From contig NZ_CP013074.1 of the NCBI RefSeq assembly GCF_001889305.1, positions 744,001 through 808,000 of the forward strand: a DNA stretch of 64,000 nucleotides, read 5' to 3'. The stretch is from Dehalococcoides mccartyi (GTDB lineage: Bacteria; Chloroflexota; Dehalococcoidia; Dehalococcoidales; Dehalococcoidaceae). The translations under genes and the position numbers were made by a program. Below, piece by piece: positions 41,310-48,864 of the stretch; position 1 is the first letter of the stretch; every line of letters begins with the position of its first letter. The notes beneath the pieces are model-generated. The model was not told where the DNA came from, ran no database searches, and saw nothing but the letters and a program-made list of their open reading frames with translations.

Positions 41310-41549
41310 CTATTTGGCGCCATTGGATTCTTCCTTTGAATCATCGACGGCGTAGTAAATACGTGCCGGCCCAACCTGGCGGTGAGTAACTTCTCCAAAT
41401 TCTTCAAGAACTTTTAAGACACCAGCCATATACTGGCGATTTGCCTTTAGTCTCTCCGCTAGTTCCTTGACACTTAGCCCAGGCTCTTTGGCCAGTATCC
41501 CTTTGACTTTGGTAATATAGTCAAGCTTGTCAGTCCCGTTCGTAATCAT
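41310..41549 (-). CDS. small winged-helix regulator
   Basis: 79 residues: GLSVKELAERLKANRQYMAG followed by VLKVLEEFGEVTHRQ, a winged helix with a C-terminal charged tail. First gene of the leftward helicase-mod-res operon, so probably its regulator. Confidence 0.7.
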   Translation of the reverse strand: MITNGTDKLDYITKVKGILAKEPGLSVKELAERLKANRQYMAGVLKVLEEFGEVTHRQVGPARIYYAVDDSKEESNGAK

Positions 41550-41583
41550 TAGCTAATATCCTTGTATTAACGTTAGTGATTGC

Positions 41584-41589
41584 ATTATA
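41584..41589 (-). promoter_or_regulatory. -10 element of the restriction operon
   Basis: Minus strand TATAAT at 41589-41584, 35 bases before the regulator start; no strong -35 at standard spacing. A palindromic AACGTT between it and the gene may be an operator. Confidence 0.4.
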
Positions 41590-41789
41590 CTACTTGGCAG
41601 GATACGAATTAAAGCCCTTTTAGGTTGTGTCTAATGTTTTCTTAAGCAGAACATACGCAGCTTGAAATACGGACCTACCCACAATGGAGTGATAATGGGG
41701 AATAATAGTAATACCGTTAACATAGTACATACTCCCGTGTTATAGGTATGAGCTAGCCCTTCAAAGAACGATCTTTTTGGAGGACAATA

Positions 41790-42971
41790 ATGGCACGACA
41801 AAAGAGAAACCTGAAGGCAATTAAGGTCAACAATAAAGGCTACGGTAACCTCGATGGCTCTGAGTTCTTCTTGACGGCGGAGCTATATGAACAACTCGAA
41901 TCAAGGAAATCACGGAGTGGACAGGGTTTTTTGCAATTGCTCGAGTCAGGTATGGCTGTAAGAGGGTTTAAGCATCTTCTTGAACATATTAAGGCTAAAA
42001 GTGAGAATGCTAGTCTAATACTGACCGATGGGAAAACACAGAAAACTGGTAACGAATATTATATCAACCTGAAAGAATATTCCGACAAGGGGTATGGCCG
42101 ATTTCGATCATTCTACCGACAAACGGCTCTGGACATCTCGTCGGCATACTTAAGTGAGCAATTTCCTGGCGACTTCTCTAGCCCGGACGATTCCTTGTCA
42201 GGCGGAGAGTTGAATAAAGCTGGTAAATATTTTGACCACGTACTCTCAGAACTATCTCAAAAGAAGAAACACAAGAAACAAATACTGAAGAAAACGTCCT
42301 TTATGATAAGGGACCTCCGGCAGGAAGAGAAAGCACTCAGACAAAACATAGAAGAACTCGAAGAGCTCAAACAGGAATCGAGCATCGCTTTCTACATAGA
42401 AAGGCTTGCAGAACTAAAGTCTCGGTTCGGAAAGAATTATAGAGAAACCGCAGGAAAAGACTCTTGGCAATCTTGGATTTATCGGAACAACTGGATTATG
42501 GGGATTCAGTATTTATCACCAATCGATAATCAACGCGTTGGATTCGATAATGTTCCCGACTATTTGTTCCCTACCATTGATGGATTTATCGACATTCTAG
42601 AAATTAAGCTACCGAGTCATGAGATTATTAAACCTGACCTTTCTCATCCGGGATCATATGCCTGGTCACCGGAAGCAAATAAGGCCATCGGACAGGTCGT
42701 AAACTATCTTTATGAAATGGAATTGAATCAACTCAGTCTACAAAAGAAAATCAACAGGAAGTACGCAAATCAACTCGATAAAGAGATCAACGTAATTAAG
42801 CCGAGGGCATTCATCTTAATTGGTTTGGAAGATAATTGGGATGATGACACCAAAGAAGCCTTCAGGAAATTGAATCACACTCTACACGGTATCGAGGTTA
42901 TCTCTTATACAGAAATCGTCAAGCGGGGTGAATATATCATCAATCTTTATAGTGAAAATAAGAAGGGTTAA
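41790..42971 (+). CDS. Shedu antiphage nuclease (DUF4263)
   Basis: 393 residues, ATG after GGAGG. Coiled-coil middle (RDLRQEEKALRQNIEELEEL), then the C-terminal DUF4263 domain: VPDYLFPTIDGFIDILEIKL carries the nuclease Asp...Glu-x-Lys, followed by WSPEANKAIGQVVNYLYEME, KPRAFILIGLE and a terminal GIEVISYTEI. These match SduA. N terminus (about 1-110) is variable as in the family. Single-gene defence that degrades invading DNA. Divergent from the restriction operon. Confidence 0.85.
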   Translation: MARQKRNLKAIKVNNKGYGNLDGSEFFLTAELYEQLESRKSRSGQGFLQLLESGMAVRGFKHLLEHIKAKSENASLILTDGKTQKTGNEYYINLKEYSDKGYGRFRSFYRQTALDISSAYLSEQFPGDFSSPDDSLSGGELNKAGKYFDHVLSELSQKKKHKKQILKKTSFMIRDLRQEEKALRQNIEELEELKQESSIAFYIERLAELKSRFGKNYRETAGKDSWQSWIYRNNWIMGIQYLSPIDNQRVGFDNVPDYLFPTIDGFIDILEIKLPSHEIIKPDLSHPGSYAWSPEANKAIGQVVNYLYEMELNQLSLQKKINRKYANQLDKEINVIKPRAFILIGLEDNWDDDTKEAFRKLNHTLHGIEVISYTEIVKRGEYIINLYSENKKG

Positions 42972-42973
42972 AT

Positions 42974-43063
42974 ATGACGCTCTTGCTATCTTCTGATAAA
43001 TTTACCGAATTTAGAGAATACCTTAAGAAGAATGGATATACTTTCGAAGTCATCAACCTCTAA
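42974..43063 (+). CDS. 29-residue ORF, possibly a gene remnant
   Basis: MTLLLSSDKFTEFREYLKKN ending in TAA at 43061-43063, three bases after Shedu. Looks like the start of a longer protein that has been cut. Could be a short real gene; unsupported by a ribosome site stronger than AAGAAGG. Confidence 0.3.
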   Translation: MTLLLSSDKFTEFREYLKKNGYTFEVINL

Positions 43064-43185
43064 TCAAATGGAAAGATTGTCTTTGGTCATGCTCATCAGC
43101 GCTTGAGAGCCTATGCCCTCTAACCCATAATAGGATAAAAGCGAATCTAAACTTTGCATTATCTATCTAGTAACAGGAGGCTTAC

Positions 43186-43803
43186 ATGCCTAACGGAACA
43201 GACCTGCAATTGTATATCCAGCGTGGCAAAGAGGAACGATACCTTGAATATAAGCGCTCCATGATATGGACTGGTAATGACACTACCAAAGTAAAGATTG
43301 CGAAGGCCATGATGGCAATGGCTAACCTGAGCAATGGCGGAGTGATAGTAGTTGGAATGCAGGAGCCCACAAGGGGAGTATGGGTGCCAGAAGTAATGAC
43401 CCCTCAGCAGATAGTATCTTTCACTCAGGATGATGTAGCTCAATGGGTCAATGATTACGCCACCCCCGCCGTCCAGTTCAGCATCGAAGCATTCCCGCTT
43501 AATGGTAATCAGTTTGTAATCATTCAGGTGCAGGAATTTGATGCCGCCCCCGTTATTTGCAGAAAGCAGAAGATTACAGGGGGAGAGAATTTGGAGGCTG
43601 GGGTTATTTACTATAGGAGCAATAGAAAAATTGAGTCAGCACCCATCTCAACCGATGAAGATTTAAGAGAACTAATTAGTTTGGCAGTAGACAAAGGAAC
43701 CTCCAAGCAAGTTAGTCGGCTTCGCAGTTTGGGATTAATACCTACAGAAACCACGAATCAGCGCGATACACAACAGTATGAAACTGAGAGAGGCGGCTTA
43801 TGA
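43186..43803 (+). CDS. AlbA_2 (Schlafen-like) domain protein
   Basis: 205 residues after AGGAGG. LEYKRSMIWTGNDTTKVKIA followed by KAMMAMANLSNGGVIVVGMQ is the AlbA_2 putative nucleic-acid binding core. C-terminal part includes GVIYYRSNRKIESAPISTDE and a polar tail. Domains of this kind occur in bacterial defence and transcription proteins. Overlaps the next gene by four bases (ATGA), making a two-gene unit. Confidence 0.7.
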   Translation: MPNGTDLQLYIQRGKEERYLEYKRSMIWTGNDTTKVKIAKAMMAMANLSNGGVIVVGMQEPTRGVWVPEVMTPQQIVSFTQDDVAQWVNDYATPAVQFSIEAFPLNGNQFVIIQVQEFDAAPVICRKQKITGGENLEAGVIYYRSNRKIESAPISTDEDLRELISLAVDKGTSKQVSRLRSLGLIPTETTNQRDTQQYETERGGL

Positions 43804-44510
43804 ATAACGATGAGCTTATAAAAGAAATAAAGTCGCTGGGACATTGGCGGATTGAGCTTCATTCAACTGAATATCAAGCTAAAAGATTACCAACTCGCCC
43901 CAGTATGGAGACCCTTGTATCAAAAGCAGCGGTATCACTTCGCGGTTGGCCATATCCGTACTATCAGGTTGGGGAAACAACTTATAACGGGCAGTGGCTT
44001 GAGGGAAAGGTAGAATGGGAGAACTATAGAGAATACTGGCGGCTGTATGAAAGTGGACAGTGGCTTCATTACGTTAGATTGCATGGAGCAGGAGCAGCGC
44101 GTGAAGAGGTTTTTAAGGGTATGTCGCCATTGCCTCCTCTACATGCTGGATATGTTCACGTGAGGGACTTACTTTTTACATTGACTGAGATTTTCCATTT
44201 TGCTGTGGGGCTGGCGAAGGGAGGGGCGCTAGACCCAACAGCCTTCTTATCTGTTCAGCTTCATAATACTAAAGACTATATGCTATATGAGAGCTTTGAC
44301 AGATTTTTCACCCATCGGTATGTGAATCAAACGGATACGCCAATAATGTTTGAGCAGAGCCTACCTGTTGGTGAGTTATCAGCTAGCGCCGACCAAATGG
44401 CACTCAGTATGGCCACTAAGGTGTATTCAGTGTTTAACTGGATTCCGGCTGAGGCTGCAATTAGAACACTTGTTGAAGACCAGAAAAAGCTTATTGAAAG
44501 GCGATTATAG
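43800..44510 (+). CDS. hypothetical partner of the AlbA_2 protein
   Basis: 236 residues, ATG inside the end of the AlbA_2 gene. Trp/Tyr-rich, no membrane segments: LRGWPYPYYQVGETTYNGQW, EYWRLYESGQWLHYVRLHGA. No family recognised. The coupling to the AlbA_2 gene in a defence block suggests a two-component defence system; function unknown. Confidence 0.6.
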   Translation: MNNDELIKEIKSLGHWRIELHSTEYQAKRLPTRPSMETLVSKAAVSLRGWPYPYYQVGETTYNGQWLEGKVEWENYREYWRLYESGQWLHYVRLHGAGAAREEVFKGMSPLPPLHAGYVHVRDLLFTLTEIFHFAVGLAKGGALDPTAFLSVQLHNTKDYMLYESFDRFFTHRYVNQTDTPIMFEQSLPVGELSASADQMALSMATKVYSVFNWIPAEAAIRTLVEDQKKLIERRL

Positions 44511-44594
44511 CCGATGCTTAGTAAAGCCCAAGTCAAGTTCAGAGGTCTGGTGTTTTGGACTTAAGAAATACACAATGCGAGCATCGGATCGTTT

Positions 44595-46703
44595 TTAAGA
44601 AATTAAATGTTCCTTCTTTAGAAATTCAAGTGTTCTCGGAACAACAAAATCTGGCACCGTATCATATTTCAATAAATCGAGAGCGAAAATGTAATCATTT
44701 TCAACGTGGAATTGCTCGTCAATATATTTCATCAAGGTGTCGTCGTCAATTTTTGGTTTCAGGTTAAGGGCTAAAAGTAGCACCCGGAATGCCTGTAGAC
44801 GAAAATAGGAGTTAGGGTCGTCCGTAATAATTTTCAACAGAGCCTCTTTCGAGAAAAGGCTGGTTGAGTAAAAGGCGTAGTCGAAATCGGGAATATATTG
44901 TTTTACCAGACTTTCGCCTGCAGCAATATCTCCCTTTTCCATTTCAGAGTCGTCTTTCCTAGTCGGTTTTGGTTTACAGTGGAGGAGTGAGGACAGCAAA
45001 TTATAAGCTTGTTCTTGCCCTGGCTGGTCCGGCATGTGTTCAAAGAATTTTCTGAGGCTGGTAACCCTGTGAACCTTGTTCAACTTATCATTCCTAGCAT
45101 TGTCAACTAGCATTTTTGGTAAGGATCTGATGTCTGAATCGGATATCTCCAATTCGGATATCATGCCACCTTTATTTTGCAAAAAATAGGCTGACACGTA
45201 TGCACCAGTGGGCTTTTCATTTATTACATAGTCAATAACAGGCTCCAAATCATGTGTAAGCATTAGAACGGTCTTGCGATAGAAGCTTCTCTTCTTGTTC
45301 TTGGAAGAGAATAATCTGCTTATGATAGCATATTTTTTATTGCTATCGAAAGAAGAGATTGGGTCGTCAAGTATTATCAGCTGAGGGTCCTGGCTCAGGG
45401 CGTAATGCATGAACAGGACTAAGGCAAAGGCGTTCTTTTCTCCCCAGCTGAGATGTAGATTGATGTCCTCAACTTCGAATGAGAGGCGATCTCTGGTGAC
45501 GTAGCTCAACGTGGTCTTGGACGAGTTCTCAGCTTCATCCTGTAAATCGAATTTGTAGTTGATATCTGCTGTGGACAGAAAGTCGTTAATGTCCTTAATC
45601 GCTTGCTCTTTGGCGGTTCCTATAAGGCCTTTGAGCTCGCCGATTTCTTTCTTGAGCGTTTCGGTTTCGGTAATTACCGAGTCTATTCTCGTATTAATGA
45701 AGGCTATGAGGCCTTGGACTTTCTTGTTGTTGAAGATTTGGAGATGTGAAATGTCTACCCTCAATTCCTTTAGTTGTGCATCAAGGTGAGGAATGTCCTC
45801 GCGTTTGATTTGGAAAGAGCCAAACTTTTGTACGTCGGAGATTTCTTCAACGAGAAACTTCAGCTCATTGTAGAAGTTCTTGAGCCATAGCCGAATTTCG
45901 CGTTCGTTTTTTGTTTGCCTTATGCAGTCGTACAGAGTATCTTTCTTCGCTGGGTCCATCAAGTCTCTGACAGCGTCGAAATTAGAAACCATGTCGATGA
46001 TGTTCTTAACGTTGGACTTGGTGTAGGAAGAGGTAAAGGTTTTCTTCTTGGCTTGGTAGTCACCCTCTAAATCAGAACTACAAAATGGGCATATACCATT
46101 GGCGTCGTATTTGGCACCATCGTTCTTCCACCCGACCCAATCTGGAGTATAATCCTTCTGCATCAGAGGTTGGAATCTCTGGAGCTCTTTCGGGAGAGTG
46201 AAAATACTGCCAGAATCCGTGATGCTCTTCAAGGTTCCTCGATTCTGCAATTCTCCATCTTTGGTTGTCGAGAATTTTGAGAGAACCATCTTCCCGGTGG
46301 AAACAAGTTGCTGTAGTTCTTCGTTATTAGCGATGTCAAGGTGAATCTTCTTGAGCCTTTCGTCTACAGCTTTTTGTCGTCCCTCATACTCGGGTGTTTT
46401 AATAAAGACTTCGAAGGCGTTCCGGATTACCTCACTTTCTTGGAAGACGAAGCTCCTTACGAAATCTTCGTTAAAGAGTAATACTTTGTTGATAGGCTCG
46501 GAAAGCGTGCATGTTGGTTCGAAGGTGCCCCCAAAACACTTCAAAGGAGAGAGGTCTTCTTGTCTCGACCGAAGCTCAATGGCAGAGGCAATAGTTGATT
46601 TACCGGTTCCGTTCATGGCATAACGGATATTTAAGTGATTTTTCCGTATTTGAATAGTGGAGGAAAGGATGTTATTGCAGTTGCAGACTTCAGCTTTTAT
46701 CAC
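44595..46703 (-). CDS. RloC-like AAA ATPase with zinc hook, possible anticodon nuclease
   Basis: 702 residues. SMC/Rad50-style split ATPase: NGTGKSTIASAIEL near the N terminus and LIILDDPISSFDS (about 447), with coiled coil between. CPFCSSDL (about 205) is a zinc-hook motif. The C-terminal 200 residues lack ATPase motifs; RKFFEH (about 550) followed by SSLLHCK recalls the Arg-x3-Glu...His set of PrrC/RloC-type tRNA nucleases. If so, it would disable translation on phage attack. Assignment to RloC is tentative; AAA_13/Old-like ATPase with unknown effector is the fallback. Confidence 0.65.
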   Translation of the reverse strand: MIKAEVCNCNNILSSTIQIRKNHLNIRYAMNGTGKSTIASAIELRSRQEDLSPLKCFGGTFEPTCTLSEPINKVLLFNEDFVRSFVFQESEVIRNAFEVFIKTPEYEGRQKAVDERLKKIHLDIANNEELQQLVSTGKMVLSKFSTTKDGELQNRGTLKSITDSGSIFTLPKELQRFQPLMQKDYTPDWVGWKNDGAKYDANGICPFCSSDLEGDYQAKKKTFTSSYTKSNVKNIIDMVSNFDAVRDLMDPAKKDTLYDCIRQTKNEREIRLWLKNFYNELKFLVEEISDVQKFGSFQIKREDIPHLDAQLKELRVDISHLQIFNNKKVQGLIAFINTRIDSVITETETLKKEIGELKGLIGTAKEQAIKDINDFLSTADINYKFDLQDEAENSSKTTLSYVTRDRLSFEVEDINLHLSWGEKNAFALVLFMHYALSQDPQLIILDDPISSFDSNKKYAIISRLFSSKNKKRSFYRKTVLMLTHDLEPVIDYVINEKPTGAYVSAYFLQNKGGMISELEISDSDIRSLPKMLVDNARNDKLNKVHRVTSLRKFFEHMPDQPGQEQAYNLLSSLLHCKPKPTRKDDSEMEKGDIAAGESLVKQYIPDFDYAFYSTSLFSKEALLKIITDDPNSYFRLQAFRVLLLALNLKPKIDDDTLMKYIDEQFHVENDYIFALDLLKYDTVPDFVVPRTLEFLKKEHLIS

Positions 46704-46865
46704 TTATTCCTCCTTGAGCACTTTGAGTACCGGACCTAGCTTTACAAAGATATATCTTTCTTGTAGTCTTCGTCTGAGTAATTCTATAAAACAAATGTTA
46801 ACTCAAACGTCCTGGTTCTGTCTATCGTCAAGTACCGCCAGCTAAGGGGACTCGAACTGCTGCAT
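46704..46865. other. spacer with tRNA-like 3' fragment
   Basis: On the minus strand AGTTCGAGTCCCCTTAGCTG followed by GCGG (about 46837-46862) looks like the T-arm and 3' acceptor strand of a tRNA whose 5' strand would begin GCCAGCTA. No complete tRNA is present. It sits just after the end of the HTH ORF. Confidence 0.35.
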
Positions 46866-47207
46866 TTATTTGTACCCATTCTTTGACAACATGGTTTCCA
46901 GTTGAGCCTTTTGTTGTTGAGAGCTTAATGCCAGTAACGATCTGAGTTTCCTCTCGGTTATTATTGGATATCTAATAGGATCGCCCAATAAACAAATCAC
47001 GTCAATGACTTCGGGTGATAACTGCAAGAGGTTCAAAATCTGCGTCACTCTGGCTCTAGAGACTTTAAAATGGCGTGCCAGGGCAGCAGGTGAGGCATAT
47101 ACACCATCGGCTAAAGCCCTACGCCACTCTTTCGCAAGGCAAATAGGGTTTCGGTACTGACGCTTGCCGATTTTGATGAGATTATGGTTAAATGGGACGA
47201 TTGGCAT
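46866..47207 (-). CDS. orphan HTH module (recombinase C-terminal part)
   Basis: 113 residues as a separate ORF: KEWRRALADGVYASPAALAR followed by HFKVSRARVTQILNLLQL, a ParB/KorB-like HTH. The ATG at 47205-47207 has no Shine-Dalgarno and its frame is open upstream to attR, with no other start. When the element ends are joined, the serine recombinase ORF reads through the core and this Met as an internal residue without a stop, so it is best seen as the 3' part of the recombinase gene left behind by integration. Not expected to be expressed as its own protein in the integrated state. Confidence 0.8.
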   Translation of the reverse strand: MPIVPFNHNLIKIGKRQYRNPICLAKEWRRALADGVYASPAALARHFKVSRARVTQILNLLQLSPEVIDVICLLGDPIRYPIITERKLRSLLALSSQQQKAQLETMLSKNGYK

Positions 47208-47224
47208 CTCGAAGACAGCCCGAA

Positions 47225-47257
47225 AAGTTCTGTGTATTGACCCATTCGGGGAGCCAA
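47225..47257. other. attR: right attP arm plus core repeat
   Basis: Arm AAGTTCTGTGTATTGA (47225-47240) is the exact inverse complement of 2621-2636. Eight bases, then core GGGAGCCAA (47249-47257). To the right the sequence is chromosomal, starting with the tRNA terminator. Confidence 0.8.
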
Positions 47258-47264
47258 AGTATAT

Positions 47265-47292
47265 AAAACCGCCCTGTGTGGGCGGTTTTTTT
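47265..47292 (+). terminator. displaced terminator of the tRNA-Asn operon
   Basis: AAAACCGCCC (47265-47274) pairs with GGGCGGTTTT (47280-47289), T run follows. Joined to the tRNA gene it would lie eight bases after the CCA end. Evidence that the element split this operon from its terminator. Confidence 0.85.
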
Positions 47293-47308
47293 ATTTATTT
47301 TTCCGCTA

Positions 47309-47337
47309 TTGACGCTTAGACAAAAGCGGAATATTAT
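47309..47337 (+). promoter_or_regulatory. promoter of the FAD oxidoreductase gene
   Basis: TTGACG (47309-47314), 17 bases, TATTAT (47332-47337), 25 bases before the ATG at 47362, which has AGGAGG. Confidence 0.65.
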
Positions 47338-47361
47338 TCGGCTGTATTTCAGGAGGCCGTC

Positions 47362-48864
47362 ATGTCTGCAAAGAAAGTTATCATTATCGGTGCGGGTCTG
47401 GCCGGACTTTCTGCCGGTTGTTATTCCCGTATGAATGGTTATGATACCTGTATTTATGAACATCATTCTGAGCCGGGTGGGGTTGCGGCTACCTGGCGGC
47501 GGGGTGAATACCTGATTGACGGCGGTATTCACTTTATGATGGGGTATAAGAACGGCACTGATTTATTTAATATTTACCGCCAGCTTGGGGTGGCAGACCC
47601 TGCCAATTTTGTTCCGGCAAAATCATACGGCAGTTTTATCGATATTGAACAGGGCCGGCAATTGGATATACCTCTCAATATTTCAGAACTGGCTTTAGAT
47701 ATGAAAATGCTTTCTCCTGCCGACACCCCGTTGATAGATGATTTGGCAACTGCAGTAGGTGCTTTCTCCTGCAAAGATTTAACCACTTACGGGCAAATAA
47801 ATCCGCCTGAACTCACTTCCGGATTAGACAGGCTTACCACTATCTGGAAAATGCGTGGTCTATTTAAATATATGTCTGGCAAATACACACGAAGTATGGA
47901 AGAATATACTTCGGGAATGCAAAACCGCTGGCTGGCTGATTGTCTGAATAATCTGTTTACTCCCCAGTCCCCTGTCTGGTTTGTAATCATGTTGTTAGCT
48001 ATTGCCGGTGATGGGCAAATAAGCTATCTCTCAAAAGGCTGTAAAGATTTTGTACTCCAGATAGAAAAACGTTATAAAGATCTGAATGGAGAAATAATCT
48101 ACTCCACGACAGTAGAGCAAATATTGGTTAACAATGACTGCGCAATCGGGGTCAGACTGACTGACGGGACTGAAGATTTTGCCGATTATATAATTTCGGC
48201 CGGGGATATTCATAATACTGTTTTTCACCTGCTTGACGGCAAATATATCGGTAAAAAGCTTCAGAATAAATTTGATACCTATGAACTCAGCCCCCCGTAT
48301 TTTGCGGCCAGTTTCGGTGTAAAACATACTTTTGAAAATGAAAATGTTTTCAATACCATTGTTCTAAAACAGCCGCTGCGTATTGGGAAACGGGAAATCC
48401 ATCAAATATTTGTCCGTATATTTAACTACAGCAATCATTTTGCTCCTGAAGGCAAGAGTGTCATTCAGGCCGAGTTTGAAACGGATTGGGATTACTGGGA
48501 TAACCTTTGGCAGACAGACAAGGAAAAATACACTGCTGAAAAAGAACGGCTGGCATCAGAAATATTGACCCATCTGGAGATGCTCTATTTTGGCTTATCC
48601 CAACTGGTAGAGGTTACGGATATAGCTACTCCCTGCACTCTGAATCGTTATACGTTAAATTATAAAGGTGCACCTGAGGGTTGGAGGATTAACCTTCAAA
48701 ATTTCAAGGAAGAAACACGACGGACTTTAGAGGGGCTTTCAAACCTCTATCTGGCGGGGCATTGGGTATCAGGGGGTGTTCCGGGGGTAATTCTTTCCGG
48801 GCGTCAGGCTGTGCAGCTTATATGTGCCAAAGAAAAAAAGCCTTTTTTTACACGGACTACTTAA
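47362..48864 (+). CDS. phytoene-desaturase-like FAD oxidoreductase
   Basis: 500 residues. N-terminal dinucleotide motif IIIGAGLAGLSAGCY, then GGVAATWRRGEYLIDGGIHF, typical of carotenoid desaturase/isomerase-type amine oxidases; C-terminal LYLAGHWVSGGVPGVILSGR is the second FAD motif. No carotenoid genes are nearby and the organism is not known to be pigmented, so the substrate is open. First chromosomal gene right of the element. Confidence 0.8.
   Translation: MSAKKVIIIGAGLAGLSAGCYSRMNGYDTCIYEHHSEPGGVAATWRRGEYLIDGGIHFMMGYKNGTDLFNIYRQLGVADPANFVPAKSYGSFIDIEQGRQLDIPLNISELALDMKMLSPADTPLIDDLATAVGAFSCKDLTTYGQINPPELTSGLDRLTTIWKMRGLFKYMSGKYTRSMEEYTSGMQNRWLADCLNNLFTPQSPVWFVIMLLAIAGDGQISYLSKGCKDFVLQIEKRYKDLNGEIIYSTTVEQILVNNDCAIGVRLTDGTEDFADYIISAGDIHNTVFHLLDGKYIGKKLQNKFDTYELSPPYFAASFGVKHTFENENVFNTIVLKQPLRIGKREIHQIFVRIFNYSNHFAPEGKSVIQAEFETDWDYWDNLWQTDKEKYTAEKERLASEILTHLEMLYFGLSQLVEVTDIATPCTLNRYTLNYKGAPEGWRINLQNFKEETRRTLEGLSNLYLAGHWVSGGVPGVILSGRQAVQLICAKEKKPFFTRTT

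Larger units (their letters stand above)
2607..47257. mobile_element. integrated element of about 44.65 kb at tRNA-Asn
   Basis: Bounded by the direct repeat GGGAGCCAA (2607-2615 and 47249-47257). Just inside each copy lies one arm of a perfect 16-bp inverted repeat (2621-2636 and 47225-47240). Joining the ends gives an attP with the 16-bp arms symmetric around the core, as for large serine recombinases, and leaves tRNA-Asn followed directly by its terminator. The element carries its own serine recombinase, repressor, primase-helicase, a phage-like structural cluster, metal resistance and defence genes. I see no T4SS, relaxase, terminase or portal, so whether it is a virus, a satellite or a plasmid-like island is open. 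Confidence 0.85.

Noticed and set aside
44512-44586. CCGATGC/GCATCGG inverted repeat downstream of the AlbA_2 pair
   Set aside because: 61-base loop and no T run; too weak to call a terminator.
46837-46862. tRNA-like fragment considered as the right end of the element
   Set aside because: It shares only about ten bases with the tRNA-Asn T-arm, in inverted orientation; the 16-bp arm and 9-bp core at 47225-47257 are much stronger and restore the tRNA terminator.
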